Below are positions 35,948 to 48,856 of a stretch of 64,000 bases of DNA, piece after piece. This stretch comes from Paramecium pentaurelia (Eukaryota; Ciliophora; Oligohymenophorea; Peniculida; Parameciidae), in assembly GCA_905183005.1 (NCBI GenBank), contig CAJJDO010000132.1:248001-312000 (forward strand), read 5' to 3'. Positions within the stretch are counted from its first letter, which is position 1, and every line of letters begins with the position of its first letter. The notes beneath the pieces were generated by a model. That model was not told the origin of the DNA. It saw only the letters and a program-made list of their open reading frames with translations, and made no database searches. The position numbers and the translations under genes are program-made.

Positions 35948-36434
35948 CACTTCAGCTTAATATACTAAATTAAAAAGAATTATCTGTTTGTTAATGTTAA
36001 TAATAATTAAATCAATAATATTTTAATAATCGATACAATATTACTCATTTATGATCAATAATCAAGATCATTAATTCATAGATTTGATACCATTATTATT
36101 TTTAATCTATTTGAAGGTTCAATTTAATTTACATTTTCTATTAACTAATCAATCTAAGGTTCTTCTTTGTGGAAAAGCTATTATAATGACATTTGGATTC
36201 TTTTCTAACTCATAAATCCTTAAGACATTTATCATTACTATAAAAAATCATGAATGGGATTAATATATTTATAAAAAAATTTATATCCTTATAATTTTGA
36301 TTTTTTTACCCACACAATCTTATTAAATTAAATCGTCATTTGGTAAGGAAAATTCTAATTGTAAATTCGGAATTACGATTTCCAACTATTTGAATATTTT
36401 ATTTTCTTTATTCAAAGTTACCTAATTTTCAAAA
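35948..36434. other. Spacer with minus-strand coding traces
   Basis: On the minus strand short phrases such as KIVWVKKSKLQGYKFFYKYI and ELEKNPNVIIIAFPQRRTLD occur in different frames. This suggests a decayed exon series, but no gene can be modelled. Confidence 0.35.
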
Positions 36435-37325
36435 TCGAAGAAAAATATAATTTATTCTGATTTTTTATTCTTTTAAAAATATTGTCATAGAATTATATAT
36501 AAATTCTTTTGCGGATAGTTGAAGCAATTTGATTAATTAATCAAAAATAATGCAATATCCAGGGCCAAAGCCATTTTCATTCTCTGCTAGAAATGCTGGA
36601 GAGGTTCCAAAAGTTTAATCCTATTTAATGACAATATTTAGTGGAACAGAATCAATGATTTCCGAATATGAGATTGCTGCTAATGCTTATAATGAAGTCT
36701 TTAAAAATATTAACAGAAGAGAAGAGTTTTAAATGGCTGATGATGGTGTGCATAGCTTGCTTCCATTCAAAAAAGCAAGTAGAGGTAGTATTACAAATAC
36801 ATTTTAACATGTTCTCAATAAATTGCTCAACAATAAAAATTAATATGGAAAAAATATTACTATAATGTTTATTATTGATCGATAAGAAGAATTTGATGTT
36901 TCAAAACTTATGGAATTAATACAAAAAGTTAAGAAAGAGTTTAGGATACAATTCTTATGCATTGCAATAGGATATACATTTCCCACACAGATTTGTAATA
37001 AATTATGGAGTGAATTACATAACATTGATGAATAGCAATTTCAAATTCCTTGTTTGATCAAAAGACCCTCTGACTGCAAAACATTAGAATTATTATTTAT
37101 AAAAGGATTTCAAGAGATTAGAGATAGATACCTCAGTTTTCAATGATTTTTAATTTAAGACTGATTGAAATTATATTATAAAAATTTAATTAATATATTT
37201 TAAATTTAAAAAATTAGATCTCTATGATTTAACAATTTTTCATAATTAATTTATGATTTATAGATTGTTAATTTATTATATTCTTATGCAAATCTTATTT
37301 TTAATTTTGTTTATAATTTCAATTC
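36435..37325. repeat. Segmental duplication, copy B
   Basis: Second copy of the VWA gene block, same orientation as copy A and about 2.4 kb downstream. Internal deletion relative to copy A: the coding region jumps from RDRYLSFQ directly to the shared 3' flank. Confidence 0.8.
36550..37146 (+). CDS. Truncated VWA-domain paralogue with lost MIDAS
   Basis: Intronless 198 aa protein aligned along its length with the first half of the 34123 gene (same AYNEVF, NINRREEFQMA, HSLLPFKKA and TFQHVLNKLLNN blocks). The MIDAS aspartate is replaced: FDGTGSM became FSGTESM, and FISDGQEEF became FIIDRQEEF. It ends 10 codons after the VWA fold, with the C-terminal 170 residues missing. The frame is open, so it may still be expressed as a non-metal-binding VWA, or it may be an early pseudogene. 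Confidence 0.65.
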
Positions 37326-37451
37326 TTACTTCTGAAATATTATGAAAATTTATTATGGTTTAAAATCATAATGCATTATTAAATTTCTCAAACATAATTA
37401 TTTATTATTTTATATTATTTAAAAACAAGCTTTGTAGATTTTTATAGTATT
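37147..37451. other. 3' flank of copy B and spacer
   Basis: AT-rich. The first 180 bp belong to the duplication and the rest shows nothing. Confidence 0.5.
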
Positions 37452-38020
37452 ATGGAATTAAACTGTTTAAATGATATGTTTGCTAAAACTCACTATTATT
37501 AAAGATTAAAACAGATTAGAAAATATTTACAGTCATGAAGAAAATGAGTATTATTATCTCTACTCCTTTTCTTTAATTCATAATTAGAAATTTTCATAAT
37601 AAATAGAAGGATGTTTTAGTTTTGATATCATTTATCTAAGTACATAAGATAACAGATATCTTTGATATTTCTTTATCCTATCCATGTTGTTCTTCTAAGG
37701 TTTCAGCATATTAGAATTTATGTTTGGATAATCAAAATTTAAGCGAGTTATTTGAGGTTAAAGCTTAGAGGAGTCTATTTGTAAATTTTTCTAATTACTT
37801 CATTTTAATAAATATATAAATTGAAAAAATACAGAAAATTATTTGACGAAACAAAGAAAGTTAGGTTTCTAATTTTTAATATAGTATAGACAATTAGGTT
37901 GCCTATCACAAATCCAGAATTATTCAAAAGAGTTAGAGTGAAACCTCCAAAAGGATTTTTGATGTATAGATCATCTGAAATTTGGAAAACTTTGATTGCA
38001 ATGTTAAATTACTTTTAATT
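37452..38020 (+). pseudogene. Relic containing a CDC48/p97-like AAA ATPase fragment
   Basis: Several short plus-strand reading blocks in different frames. The last, at about 37880-38020, reads RLPITNPELFKRVRVKPPKG followed by FLMYRSSEIWKTLIAM. This matches the CDC48/p97 stretch leading into Walker A (normally ...VKPPKGxLLYGPPGTGKTL), but the P-loop is wrecked. Upstream blocks (FSFDIIYLSTQ; ISLSYPCCSSKVSAYQNL) are not recognisable and may be another decayed gene. No continuous frame, so not functional. Confidence 0.55.
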
Positions 38021-38058
38021 ATGTCTTTATTATAAAGTGATATTAAATTTTAATTATT

Positions 38059-39604
38059 TCAAAAATTCAATTAATCAGAACTTTTTATTTTTTACTTTGA
38101 TGATTTATAATTCACAGCTTCAACTTCAGATTTTGTTTTTTTAATTGTTTTTCTCACTTATTCAAATTTTTCATATTATGAAATTCTCATATAGCAACCC
38201 TAAATAGTTACTAAATAATATCCTAGTATTCCTGTCATTATTTGTTTTGGTGTAAAAGCTTCAATTATCTTATAAAATATTAATAATACTTTTAATATGA
38301 TTCCAAAATTTTATATATTACTTTTGACAATTACATATGTTAATATAGGAACAACGTCATCTGTACCATAACTCTTTATAGCTTCAAGTTCAGGATGTTT
38401 TTCATAATAATCTTTTATGCAACTATGAATCTCTTAAAAGGTTTTGGATATAATTTTCAATTAGTTTATAGGTGACTACAACAATTCAAGTTATTTTAAT
38501 GTATTTATTGCTGATTGGTAAGGCTAATTAAAATCATCAAATTCAGAAATTTAGATTGATGGATTACCTTTCAAATCTACTTATTAGGGTCGTAAGGCAA
38601 TTTCTATTTGAGAGTTTAACTATAATTATAAAGAAACATCGAAATCAGAAATCTAATTATTCTTTAACATTCGCAAATTAAATTAAAATTGAGAATTCTC
38701 ATACGCATAAAGTTCTGAGAAACTCTTCAAAATCTTTTCATAAATTCTTTTATCTAAAAATAAGACATTAATCACAAATGCTATAGTATTAGTACTAGTA
38801 AAACAATTTAATAATTAAGTTGAATGTACAAATTTATCAATCATATAGTAACTATCTATACAATTAACAAAGAATTTTAGAAATTCAATAATTTCATCAC
38901 AAAGTTCTGTGCTTTTAATTAATTGATTCTTATATCTATCTCTTCTAAATGAATCTCTAAACCAAACTTAAGGCCCAGTATAATTTACAATATAAATTTG
39001 AAATGTTTATAAGATTAATCCACATGGATGATCTGCAATTTTAATTTATTAGTAAATTATTCCCATTACTTCTCTGAAGAATTGTTTCTCATTCATACCT
39101 GATTTCTTTCTATCCTCAAAGATAGTATTGGCCTCTTCTTCATAGTATTCAAATATATTATATTTGGATTATTCGTTTTGTTCCAAATTGTTTGCAATTT
39201 TATTTTTATAAAATGAAGAATTTGTTTCGTAACTACTTATAATCATTCTTATTTAATTTAGATAGATTGCTTGTAATTCTTCAAAATTCTTAATATCTAT
39301 ATTTTGCAATCTTAACTTCATTAGATCTGACCATTAAAAGTGTCTATATTAACCTCTGTTTAATTTTCTTAAGGTATAATCAATCCAAGATAATTAAATC
39401 TCTACTACTTAAGTTTTAATTAGACCAAAGCAGTTGCAACAAGCAAAACAATAGGATAACTTATTTTCTTATACAAATATTTTAGAATTTTCAACCTATG
39501 ATGACTCAATAGTATTCGTATGTTGGCCTGATTTGATTAGAAAATATACTTAAGAGTAATTCCGAAGAATCTTATCTTTCAACTTTTGCTGATTTATTTC
39601 CCAT
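38059..39604 (-). CDS. VPS9-domain protein (Rab5-type exchange factor)
   Basis: Predicted 500 aa. MGNKSAKVERQDSSE at the N-terminus allows N-myristoylation. A Cys-rich patch (YCFACCNCFGLIKTQ) near residue 45 is unusual. A long helical region follows, then a VPS9 catalytic core from about residue 395: YGTDDVVPILTYVIVKS (the invariant DD..P...Y pattern), ILKIIEAFTPKQIMTGILGY and YYLVTIQGCYMRIS. It probably activates a Rab5/Rab21-type GTPase on endosomes or phagosomes. Introns 39528-39549 (22 nt) and 38269-38289 (21 nt); the second is in-phase, TGA-free, and removed only because the family spacing requires it. 501 codons. Confidence 0.88.
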
Positions 39605-39898
39605 ATTATAAAATATAATAATATCTAATAGAAACTAATATCTCAGTGAATTATATTTTAATAAAATAGATTAAACATAATAAGTTATTACCTCTTATTA
39701 TTTTTTAGTTTGAATAGATATTATACTAAATAATTGATATTAATAATATTTTATTTATCTTTAAGTATTTTCAATGTAAAAACATATGTATACTTAAAAC
39801 TAGATGATATAAAAATGTGTTTACTTATAGTTATGATATAATTAAATATGATATTTATCAATATAATTACAATAAATCAAATATCATTTTTTATTATT
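39605..39898. other. Divergent spacer
   Basis: AT-rich, about 290 bp between divergent ATGs. No feature seen. Confidence 0.6.
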
Positions 39899-41175
39899 AT
39901 GATTTAATCATTGCCATCTCGTAATAAATAATTGATAGAGTCTCCATTTGTATGGTTAAAGGAAAAAGCAGAGAGAGACAGATAAAGAACAGGGTATATA
40001 TTGCATTAATATTTAGAGTACCTTCTAAATTATGGTATATCAAAGGTAAGATCTATGATTTATCCCAATTTCTTTAACTCCATCCAGGAGGAGATTACTT
40101 TTTATCATTGACATAAGGATAAGATATAACAGAAATGTATTATAGCCATCATTTAAACATGGATAAATGCAATGCAATTTTACAAAAATATTATGTTAGA
40201 GATGCAGACAAGATTGATTAATATTTTGATTATGATGAAAAAGGATTCTATCTTACATTACATAAAAAAGTGAGTGATTATTTCAAAACAAGAGATAAGG
40301 GACCAACATTAATGATGAAACTAGTTGTTTTTATAGCTCTGTTTTCATTCATTATTACATTCTTATTAACTTGTACATTATAAAGTTATCTATGGGCACT
40401 TATATGTGGATATACACTTTATGTGTGTTTTGGATTAGGACATAATTTTCTACATTAAGGTTCTTTTGAGCCTAGAAGATACTTAGCTGATTTATCATTC
40501 TTCTCCCATTTCCATTGGGCAATTACACATTGTATTTCTCATCATCATTTTACTAACAGTAATATTGATTTAGAAATCACTTCCTTTGAACCCTATTATA
40601 AAACCCAGAAATCTAAACTTCCTAATAATAAATACTTACGTTACTATATGGATGTATTTTTTGCTTTAGTAAGTACGATTCAATTTTTGTCTACCTTATA
40701 ACAAGTGCTAAAAGGAGAAGAGAGAATAAGGAAAGAATACTTTATTCCAATTTTTGAATATTTAATATTATACTATTTTTGTGGGGATGCTTTGGAAGGA
40801 TTTAAACTTTTTATGGTTATTTAATCCACATCAAGTTACTTAACCCTCAAATATTCAATAATTACTCATCATAATAATATATGTTATACAGATGGATGTT
40901 CTATTGTCCCCTCTAGAGATTTTGGAATCTATACTTTATAAACAAGTTAAGATCATGATCCATAAGTTATTTTCCCTTTTAACATGTTTCTTTTTTAAGG
41001 GTTTAATTAACATACATTACATCATATGTTTCCTACTGTAGATGAATCAAGAATTCCAGAAATTCAACACTTTCTTTTGGAAACTATACAAGATTTCAAA
41101 TTATAGCATATATATAAACAACGCACAGTTGGTGAATTATACAAGGCTCACAATGCTTTTGTTTTTGGAAAATGA
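39899..41175 (+). CDS. Cytochrome b5-fused fatty-acid desaturase (front-end type)
   Basis: Predicted 417 aa ER membrane di-iron desaturase. Cytochrome b5 domain in residues 30-110 with the haem-binding HPGGDYF and a second His in YSHHLN. TM segments are near 150-195. Histidine boxes: GHNFLHQGS (HxxxH), HCISHHHFTN (HxxHH) and, near the C-terminus, QHTLHHMFP in the position of the front-end QxxHH box. This set fits delta-5/delta-6-like or sphingolipid desaturases; the third box lets me favour the front-end class but not a position. One 23-nt intron (39994-40016) gives 418 codons. Confidence 0.92.
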
Positions 41176-41992
41176 TTATGCAAAAATAATTATTTTCATT
41201 TAATTTAAATTCAAGATTATTTATTTCTTAACAATTAATATTGATATTTATAGTTTATTTTCATGGTTTGAATATGGAAAAATATTCATATATAAATTAT
41301 ATTTATTCAAATTTAATATATTATTTTCTATTTAAAAGAACTCTATAATAATTTATTCTTAATATTAAAACTCAATAATAATCATAAGGTTTTATTATAA
41401 TTAAATACATAACCAAATTCCAGTTCATGCTTGTGCACTTATTCTCTTATCGTCAACCAGGTTAAGTTTTATGATAAATTACATTAACTTAAATAAATAT
41501 TTTTATTTATCATACTTTATTTTTTTATAAAAAAAAACAATAGTTTATGTTATATATAAATATAAGTCCTAAATTTATATTTAAGATCTAGGACTTTTTG
41601 GATAATTTTCTATTGCTTAGATCGAAGATGGATTACAGGAAGTAAAAAAGTGTAAGCAAAAAGTTGCAACCTGATCTAAAAATTTTCACTAAATTAATTA
41701 TAAGTATTTTAATATCTTATCTATATTGTAATGGTTTTTATAAATATTTTGAGTAAGACCAATGAAGAAATTAATTATGTTGCTGACCAGAATTTATAAG
41801 AAAAGGACTATTTAGTTAAAGACTATAGTTATAGATTCATAATCATTGTGATAAATGACGAATAGGGACTCAATAAGATTAGATTTGATAGTTCTAGTAA
41901 TGAATTTATACTTAAAAGAGGACAACAGAATTTGATTACGTAATTATTCAACATTAGATATTCAATTTTTATTTATACATTATAATCATTAA
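41176..41992. other. Intergenic with one unconvincing frame
   Basis: AT-rich. A TGA-free frame from about 41731 (MVFINILSKTNEEINYVADQ) runs into the start of the giant gene in another phase. Its first 80 codons look protein-like, so it could be a decayed gene. Not called. Confidence 0.4.
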
Positions 41993-44900
41993 ATGATTCT
42001 TAATTTAACAATATTTACTCTGTTAATAGTCTTCATTCAAAATGTTACTGCAAATTGGAGACTTGTTGATTACAGTTTTTCAGAAAAACTAATTTCTCAT
42101 AATAATTGGGAAATGAAAGAATGTTGTTCTAGTGGTTCTTCAAATGTAGTGTTTGACATAAATAGTTGCGCTTCAAATTAATTATAATATGTGAGATTGA
42201 CAAAGTTTAAACGATATTTATAGAAAACGTTTGCATATAAAAGCTTTTAGGTATAAATAATTTTTGATGCTTTCTTTGATGGTGCAATAAGTGAAAATTC
42301 TGAGATTGCAGTTATGTATGATAGTAACAGAAGTTCAGACAATGATAGGCAACTATTTCTTTTAGATTATGATGAAAATGACTTATACTAAGATAGTCGT
42401 CTAATTTGTCATAATAGCCTAGGAAGATTTAAATTAGAAACTATTGTAAGTAATTAAGTCGATTCATACTCGAATAACTTTTCAATAAAAATTTGTTTTG
42501 ATCCATATGATCATAGATGTGATGATGATTGTGATAGGGATCATCATTATAGTGATAGTTATTGTGATAATGATTATATATAAATTGGAATTAGAAATAT
42601 GTTAGTTTATGTTAATACTTGTCATCCAACTTGTTTAACATGTGACGGTCCTACTGAATCAGATTGCTTGACATGTTTTGATAATAAAGTAGTATAAGTT
42701 GGAGAGTGTGAATGTATTCCAGAATAATAATTTTCTGAAACTTATATAGGTTGTTTATAAGAATGTAGTAGAGATTATTCAATAGCTCGCTTTGATAAAA
42801 TTTGTGTAAAAGATACTCGAATAAAATCAAAATTTACACTATTTGAAGATAATGTTATTCCTCAATCAGATTATAGATATTCTCCTCTAATTTTTGAAAA
42901 AGATGAATTTTATCCAAAAAACACAGATTTAATTTAAGATAATTGTAATGGACTCAGTTTTATAGGAAAATTGTAATTTAGTGAAGGAATGATATATTAA
43001 ATGAATCTTGAGAATGCTGTAAAGTTTATTAGAATTCGTATTACATTTTATTTGTTTAATTTTGAGGAAACAAGTAGCATTTAAATTATACATAATAATT
43101 AATTACAATCTAGAATAACAAAAGGTTCATCTGATTTTTAAGTAGAAAATTTATTAAAAATATTTGAAAAGAATTAAAATTGTGATAGTAGTTATACTTT
43201 GTTAAGAATAGAGATGACTTTTTAACTATTTAATACTAATCCAATTATTTTGATTTAAGGATAACTTCAATAAGAAAGTGAATCTTGGGGATTTAGAAAT
43301 GTTACTGTTGACACAGGATTTTGTTAAGAAAATTGTTTAGTATGTTCTGATTTCGCTACTTGTACATAGTGTGATTCAACATATAAATTATTTAAAAATA
43401 AATGTGTTCAGTCTTGTCCTATTCATTCATCAAATTGTATTGACTATGAGGATATCATTCCATGTAAATTATTATTGGTTTATTTTTAGATTCTAGATAC
43501 TTTGCAAAAGGATTTTATGATTTAAATATGACTATAGATGAAATAGATGAATTCTATGATTCTACAACAGATCCTTCTCATAGTTTATCAACTAGATAAA
43601 AATTTTCATTTTTAAATAATAAAACAGTTTTAGGAGGTTTATTAGTTTGGAATGATGGTTCATATACTAAAACATGGGTTATTTCCAAACCTCATTATGC
43701 AGCATCTATATATTTTAATTTAACTTATGGTGATGGTTACACTGGATAATTTTATTATAAGATTGGTGCTTCTTCAAGCATTGCATTTTAAGGACCTTTT
43801 AATAATCCTGGGGGAGGAATAAATTTAGTTGGTCGTACTGGTCTTGAAAGTACTCGTTACTTTAACGTTAGTTTAACAAACTTTTATACTAATAACCTTT
43901 ATGTTGAATTTAAATGTGATGCTAGTACTACAAACATAACAAAGGAATTCTGTGCAATATCTGAATACTTCATCGTTATTCATTATGTATATAATATGTA
44001 TTATTATAATTTAGTGTCCTCCTCTTTGCTCTAGTTGTACAAGTTTAACTTCATGTTCAGATCCAGGATATACTGGTCCTAATTGTGGGAGTAGTTAATA
44101 TTTAGATTTTGATTAATAGACTGAAACTTATAGTTGCAAAAATTGTAATTAACCTGGGTGCAATACATGTACAAGAGCAGAATAATGCACCTCATGTGTT
44201 AGTAATTTATTTTATTTGAGTAATGGAATTTGTTTATGCAATCCATTTACATTTTTCTAAGTAAATACTTGTGTTTAATGCAATAAGTATTGTGAAAATT
44301 GTTTTGGTAATTCTAAATAGAATTGCCTTACTTGTGTTAATGATTATCATAGAGGTATTCAAAGAAATTAATGTTTATGTTTGCCTGGATATTATGATGA
44401 CGGAATAAATTTACCATGTCTTCCTATTTGTGGAGATTAAATAATAGTAGAAGAAGAAGATTGTGATGATGGAAATAATAATCCATTTGATGGTTGCCAT
44501 AATTGTAAATTCGCTTGTAATTTTGCATGTGATATTTGCATTAATGGAAAATGTTATTAATGTAAAAGTGGATATGAAGTACATAATAATGACTGTAGGT
44601 CTATTTGTTAAGGAAATGCACTAGCATTACTGTAATAATGCTTTGAAGAATATAGAAACTGTGTTAATTGTTAATATGAATGCTCTCTTAACTGTATAGA
44701 ATGTCATTTTGGAAGATGTATATTATGTGATGAAGATAATGGATGGTACAGTTAAATTGATGGAACATGCAATTCTATTTGTGGGGATGGAATAGTAACA
44801 AGTTTAACAGAAATGTGTGACGATGGAAATAATAATCCATCAGATGGATGTTATCATTGCTAATTTTCATGTGATCAATTTTGTCATACCTGTATCAATT

Positions 44901-47900
44901 CTTTGTGTATAGTTTGTTAAAATGGTTATCAATTAATAGAGAATAAATGCATTCCTATATGTTAAGATGGATTATTGATATTCCCAGAATAATGTGAAGA
45001 TGGAAATATAACACCATATGATGGTTGTTTCAATTGTTAATTTTAATGTTCATCACATTGCATAGATTGTGATTATGGAATCTGTTAATAATGTAATGAA
45101 TTAAGTGGTTGGTATTTGTAATAAGATGGATCATGTAAAAGTATTTGCGGTGATAACATATTAGTTCTTGAAGAAGAAGAATGTGATGATCATAATACTC
45201 ATTGTAATTAATGCTAAATTACATGTGATATAAATTGTTAATAATGTTATAAAGGAGTATGTACTTCTTGTGTATAAGGATATTTATGGATGTAATCAAT
45301 AAAGAAATGTGTTAAAGTTTGTGGAGAGAGTGTATTAGTGAAATATGAAAAAGTTTGTGATGATGGTAATAACCTTTTAGATGATGGATGCTATTAGTGT
45401 TAATTAAGTTGTTAAGAATAATGTACTTTTTGCACAATAAATGGATGTTTGGAATGTAATACTTTGGGATGGAAATTGGATGTTCTATAAAACAAATGTG
45501 AGACTATTTGTGGAGATGGAATTGTTGTATAAAATTATGAAGAATGTGATGACTTAATAGATCAAAATTGCTTTCAATGTAGATACAATTGTTAAGATTC
45601 TTGTTTAATCTGTCATAATGGAGATTGTCTACAATGCCAAGAAGGATGGTTGATAAATTTAGATTAGAAATGTTATTCATTTTTCGGAGATTCTAAAGTT
45701 GTTGGTGATGAATAATGTGATGATAATAATTAAATTATGTATGATGGTTGTTATCTTTCACAATATTAATGTTAGGCATCATGTATGGTTTGCAAATTTG
45801 GAGTATGTACAAAATGTGAGGATGGCTATTAAAATCTAAATGGTAAGTGCTTTGAAATATTGAATGATGGACATATTAAAGGGAATGAGCAATGTGATGA
45901 TATGAATTTAACTGCAGAAGATGGTTGTTTTAATGGTTAATTTGATTGTCCTGAAGATTGTGAATATTGTTTCCAAGGTTAGTGTTTACAGTGTAATCTG
46001 GAATCAAGCTAACTTAATACTCTTAATAATTAATGTATATCATTATGTGGAGATGGGTATTTATCGCATTATGAACAGTGTGATGATGCAAATAACATAC
46101 CATATGATGGATGTTTTTAATGTTTTTTTTAATGTAATTATTATTGTCATACTTGCTATAATGGTGTATGTTCTAAATGTTCTATAGGTTATTACTTAGA
46201 TTAATCTAAAAATAATTGTTATAGTATCTGCGGAGATGGAATTGTAGCACATGATGAATAATGTGATAATGGTAATTTAATTTCTGATCATCTATGTGTG
46301 GATTGTAAATTATTATGTTAAGAATAATGTACTACATGTATTGATGGATAATGTCTTGAATGTATTTCATTTGGATGGCAATTAGATGCAATTAATATGA
46401 ATTGTTAACCTATTTGTGGAGATTTATTAGTTTTAGGAAATGAATAATGTGATGATGGAAATGAAAATGATGATGATGGATGTATTGACTGCTATTTTCA
46501 GTGTTAAGAATAATGTACTTTATGTGAAAGAGGTGAATGCAGAGAGTGTAATGTTGAAGGTTGGCAACTTAATATTAATAAATGCACTACTATATGCGGA
46601 GATTAATTAGTGTTAGGTAAGGAGGAATGTGATGATGGAAATCATATTCCCCATGATGGATGCTATGAGTGTAAATATTAATGTTAAGAATAATGTACTG
46701 ATTGTGTAATGGGAATTTGTAAGGCTTGTATTTAATCAGGTTGGATTCTTAATTAAAATAACCTTTGTTCTACATATTGTGGAGATAGAATTACAGTAGA
46801 TCCATATGAATAATGTGATGATGGTAATGATATACCATACGATGGCTGTTATTAATGTGAATTTTAATGTGAGTAACTCTGCACAATATGTTAATTAGGA
46901 ATATGTTATGAATGCAATTAATTAGGATGGATAATCTGGAATAATTAATGTACTCCTTATTGTGGAGATGGTCTTATAGTTGGTAATGAATAATGTGATG
47001 ATATGAATTTCATTCAAAATGATGGTTGTTTTGAATGTAAATTTAAGTGCGATTAATATTGTATTGATTGCTATGAAGGAATTTGTAAAGAATGTCCTGA
47101 AGGAATGCATTTACTTGACCTAATTTGTTAACCTATTTGTGGAGATGGATTTCATCTTCAATAAATTGAATAATGTGATGATGGAAATATTGAAAATAGT
47201 GATGGTTGTAATTCTTAGTGCAAAATTGAAAAGGATTGGATATGTAACACTAATTAAAACTCATTCTCAGTATGTTATTATGAAAAATAACCAGATTTTT
47301 CTATAATTGTACTTACACCTTATCCTCATGAATTTTGTGATATCTAAGTTTTATTTACATAATAAGTTAAATTCTCTCCAAATATTAAACAAAATATAAA
47401 TGACCACATTAAAACTAGCATTTAAAATTTAGATAATGATAAATACGATATATAAATGACTCATTAATCTGAAGTCTCTCATGATCAAGTCACCGATTTG
47501 GTTCTTCAATTTAAGGTTGTTTTTTTAACCCCTATAGAAAAACCAGTGTTTTAAATAGAATTTCATAATGATCCGATCCTTTCAGAGCTAAATTAACCTC
47601 TTACTAAAAGCTAAGGTAGTATTTAGCTGTTAACTCCGATAGTTCTATCTCCTGATTAAGTGCTTATAGCATAATAGGCTTCAAGCTTTAATGAAGCAAT
47701 TATAATATCTCTTGGAACTTTATCATCAATTTGTTTATTGACAGGCTAATCTGAAATATTTTGGAATCTCATGGACTAATTATAATATTTATCATATGTC
47801 AAATACATAAATATAGGATTTTCACCTAATTTGAATATCTTTTTTGAGGTTTTTCAATTGATAACAGTCTCACCTTTAATGGAGGCTTTGGGATTTTAAA

Positions 47901-48856
47901 CATTTTTTGATTCTTTGGACGGTAATCGCAAGTATGTGATTGAAACAAGTAATAAATTTTAAAAGGATAATATAAATGCATATTTCCTTGATAATTTCCA
48001 AAGCTTTTTATTCTGCTTAATAACAACATATTTCAGTTATTCAACTGGCAAGATCATTTATATGTTGCTTAATAAAATTTTATTTAAATAAATATTTAAA
48101 CTTCCAATTTCAATTAATAAATTATTAATAAATACTCGAAAACAATTGCAACTTAAAATATCTGAATTTTATTTTAATGCACTTTTAAGATTGTTACTCT
48201 CTAATGCTTATGATATTAGTTTTGCATGTGCAATTTAAATGGCATATTATCCTGTTGAAAAGAATAATATTTTACTTATAAATTATTATTTGTCATGTCT
48301 ATTTTACATAGGAATTATTGGTGCTATCTTATTTTTTATAAACATTTCTAGTTCTTTCTCAAAACAAAATTCAATTAGAAATAGATCAAAATATGAAGCA
48401 ATGTTTGATGGGATAAATGACAATTATAATATTTGGACATTCTAATATAATTCCATTTAATTAATAAAGAAGCTTATTTTTATTTCTTTTATTGTTTTTT
48501 TGTAAGACAATGGATTTATTTAAGCAATTGGAATATCATTCTTTTAATCATTATTTTTAATTCACACTCTTCTCAACAAGCCATTAAGTAATTAATTTGA
48601 ATACATGAAAATTTTAATCACTGAATCATTAATAATTTTTAATTCAATTTCATTTTTATTTTATCTTTACTAAGTTGAATTGACTTTAAAATCAGAGAGT
48701 ATAATCAATATTGGATGGTTGCATATATTTACTTTTTCATTGATTTTGGCAGCAACTTTTATACTTGATTTAATATAGTAAATAAGAAAACTAATTAAAT
48801 TTATTGGGATTGGTGTTAAGAAACCAGAATAACAACTGGAGCCAATATTTTATTGA
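41993..48856 (+). CDS. Giant cysteine-rich membrane protein with DUF4215-like repeats
   Basis: Predicted 2269 aa surface or secreted-compartment protein. Signal peptide MILNLTIFTLLIVFIQNVTA. Residues about 20-750 hold two beta-rich domains, each followed by furin/EGF-like Cys clusters (CHPTCLTCDGPTESDCLTC; CNQPGCNTC). Residues about 780-1730 carry about 15 repeats of CGDGx(5-8)E-x-CDDGN-x(4-6)-DGC-x2-C then C-x2-C-x2-C clusters, the DUF4215 pattern; in some the Cys or Asp are altered (FGDSKVV, LNDGHIK). After 1900 come several TM helices (YYLSCLFYIGIIGAILFFI, FTFSLILAATFILDL), giving a long ectodomain on a multi-pass base. Introns 43464-43489 (26 nt) and 43987-44014 (28 nt); 2270 codons. Function unknown; adhesion or receptor-like by layout. 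Confidence 0.88.

Noticed and set aside
41731..42069. Plus-strand frame MVFINILSK... overlapping the giant gene
   Set aside because: It overlaps the signal peptide of a much better supported gene in another phase, with no motif and no intron support.
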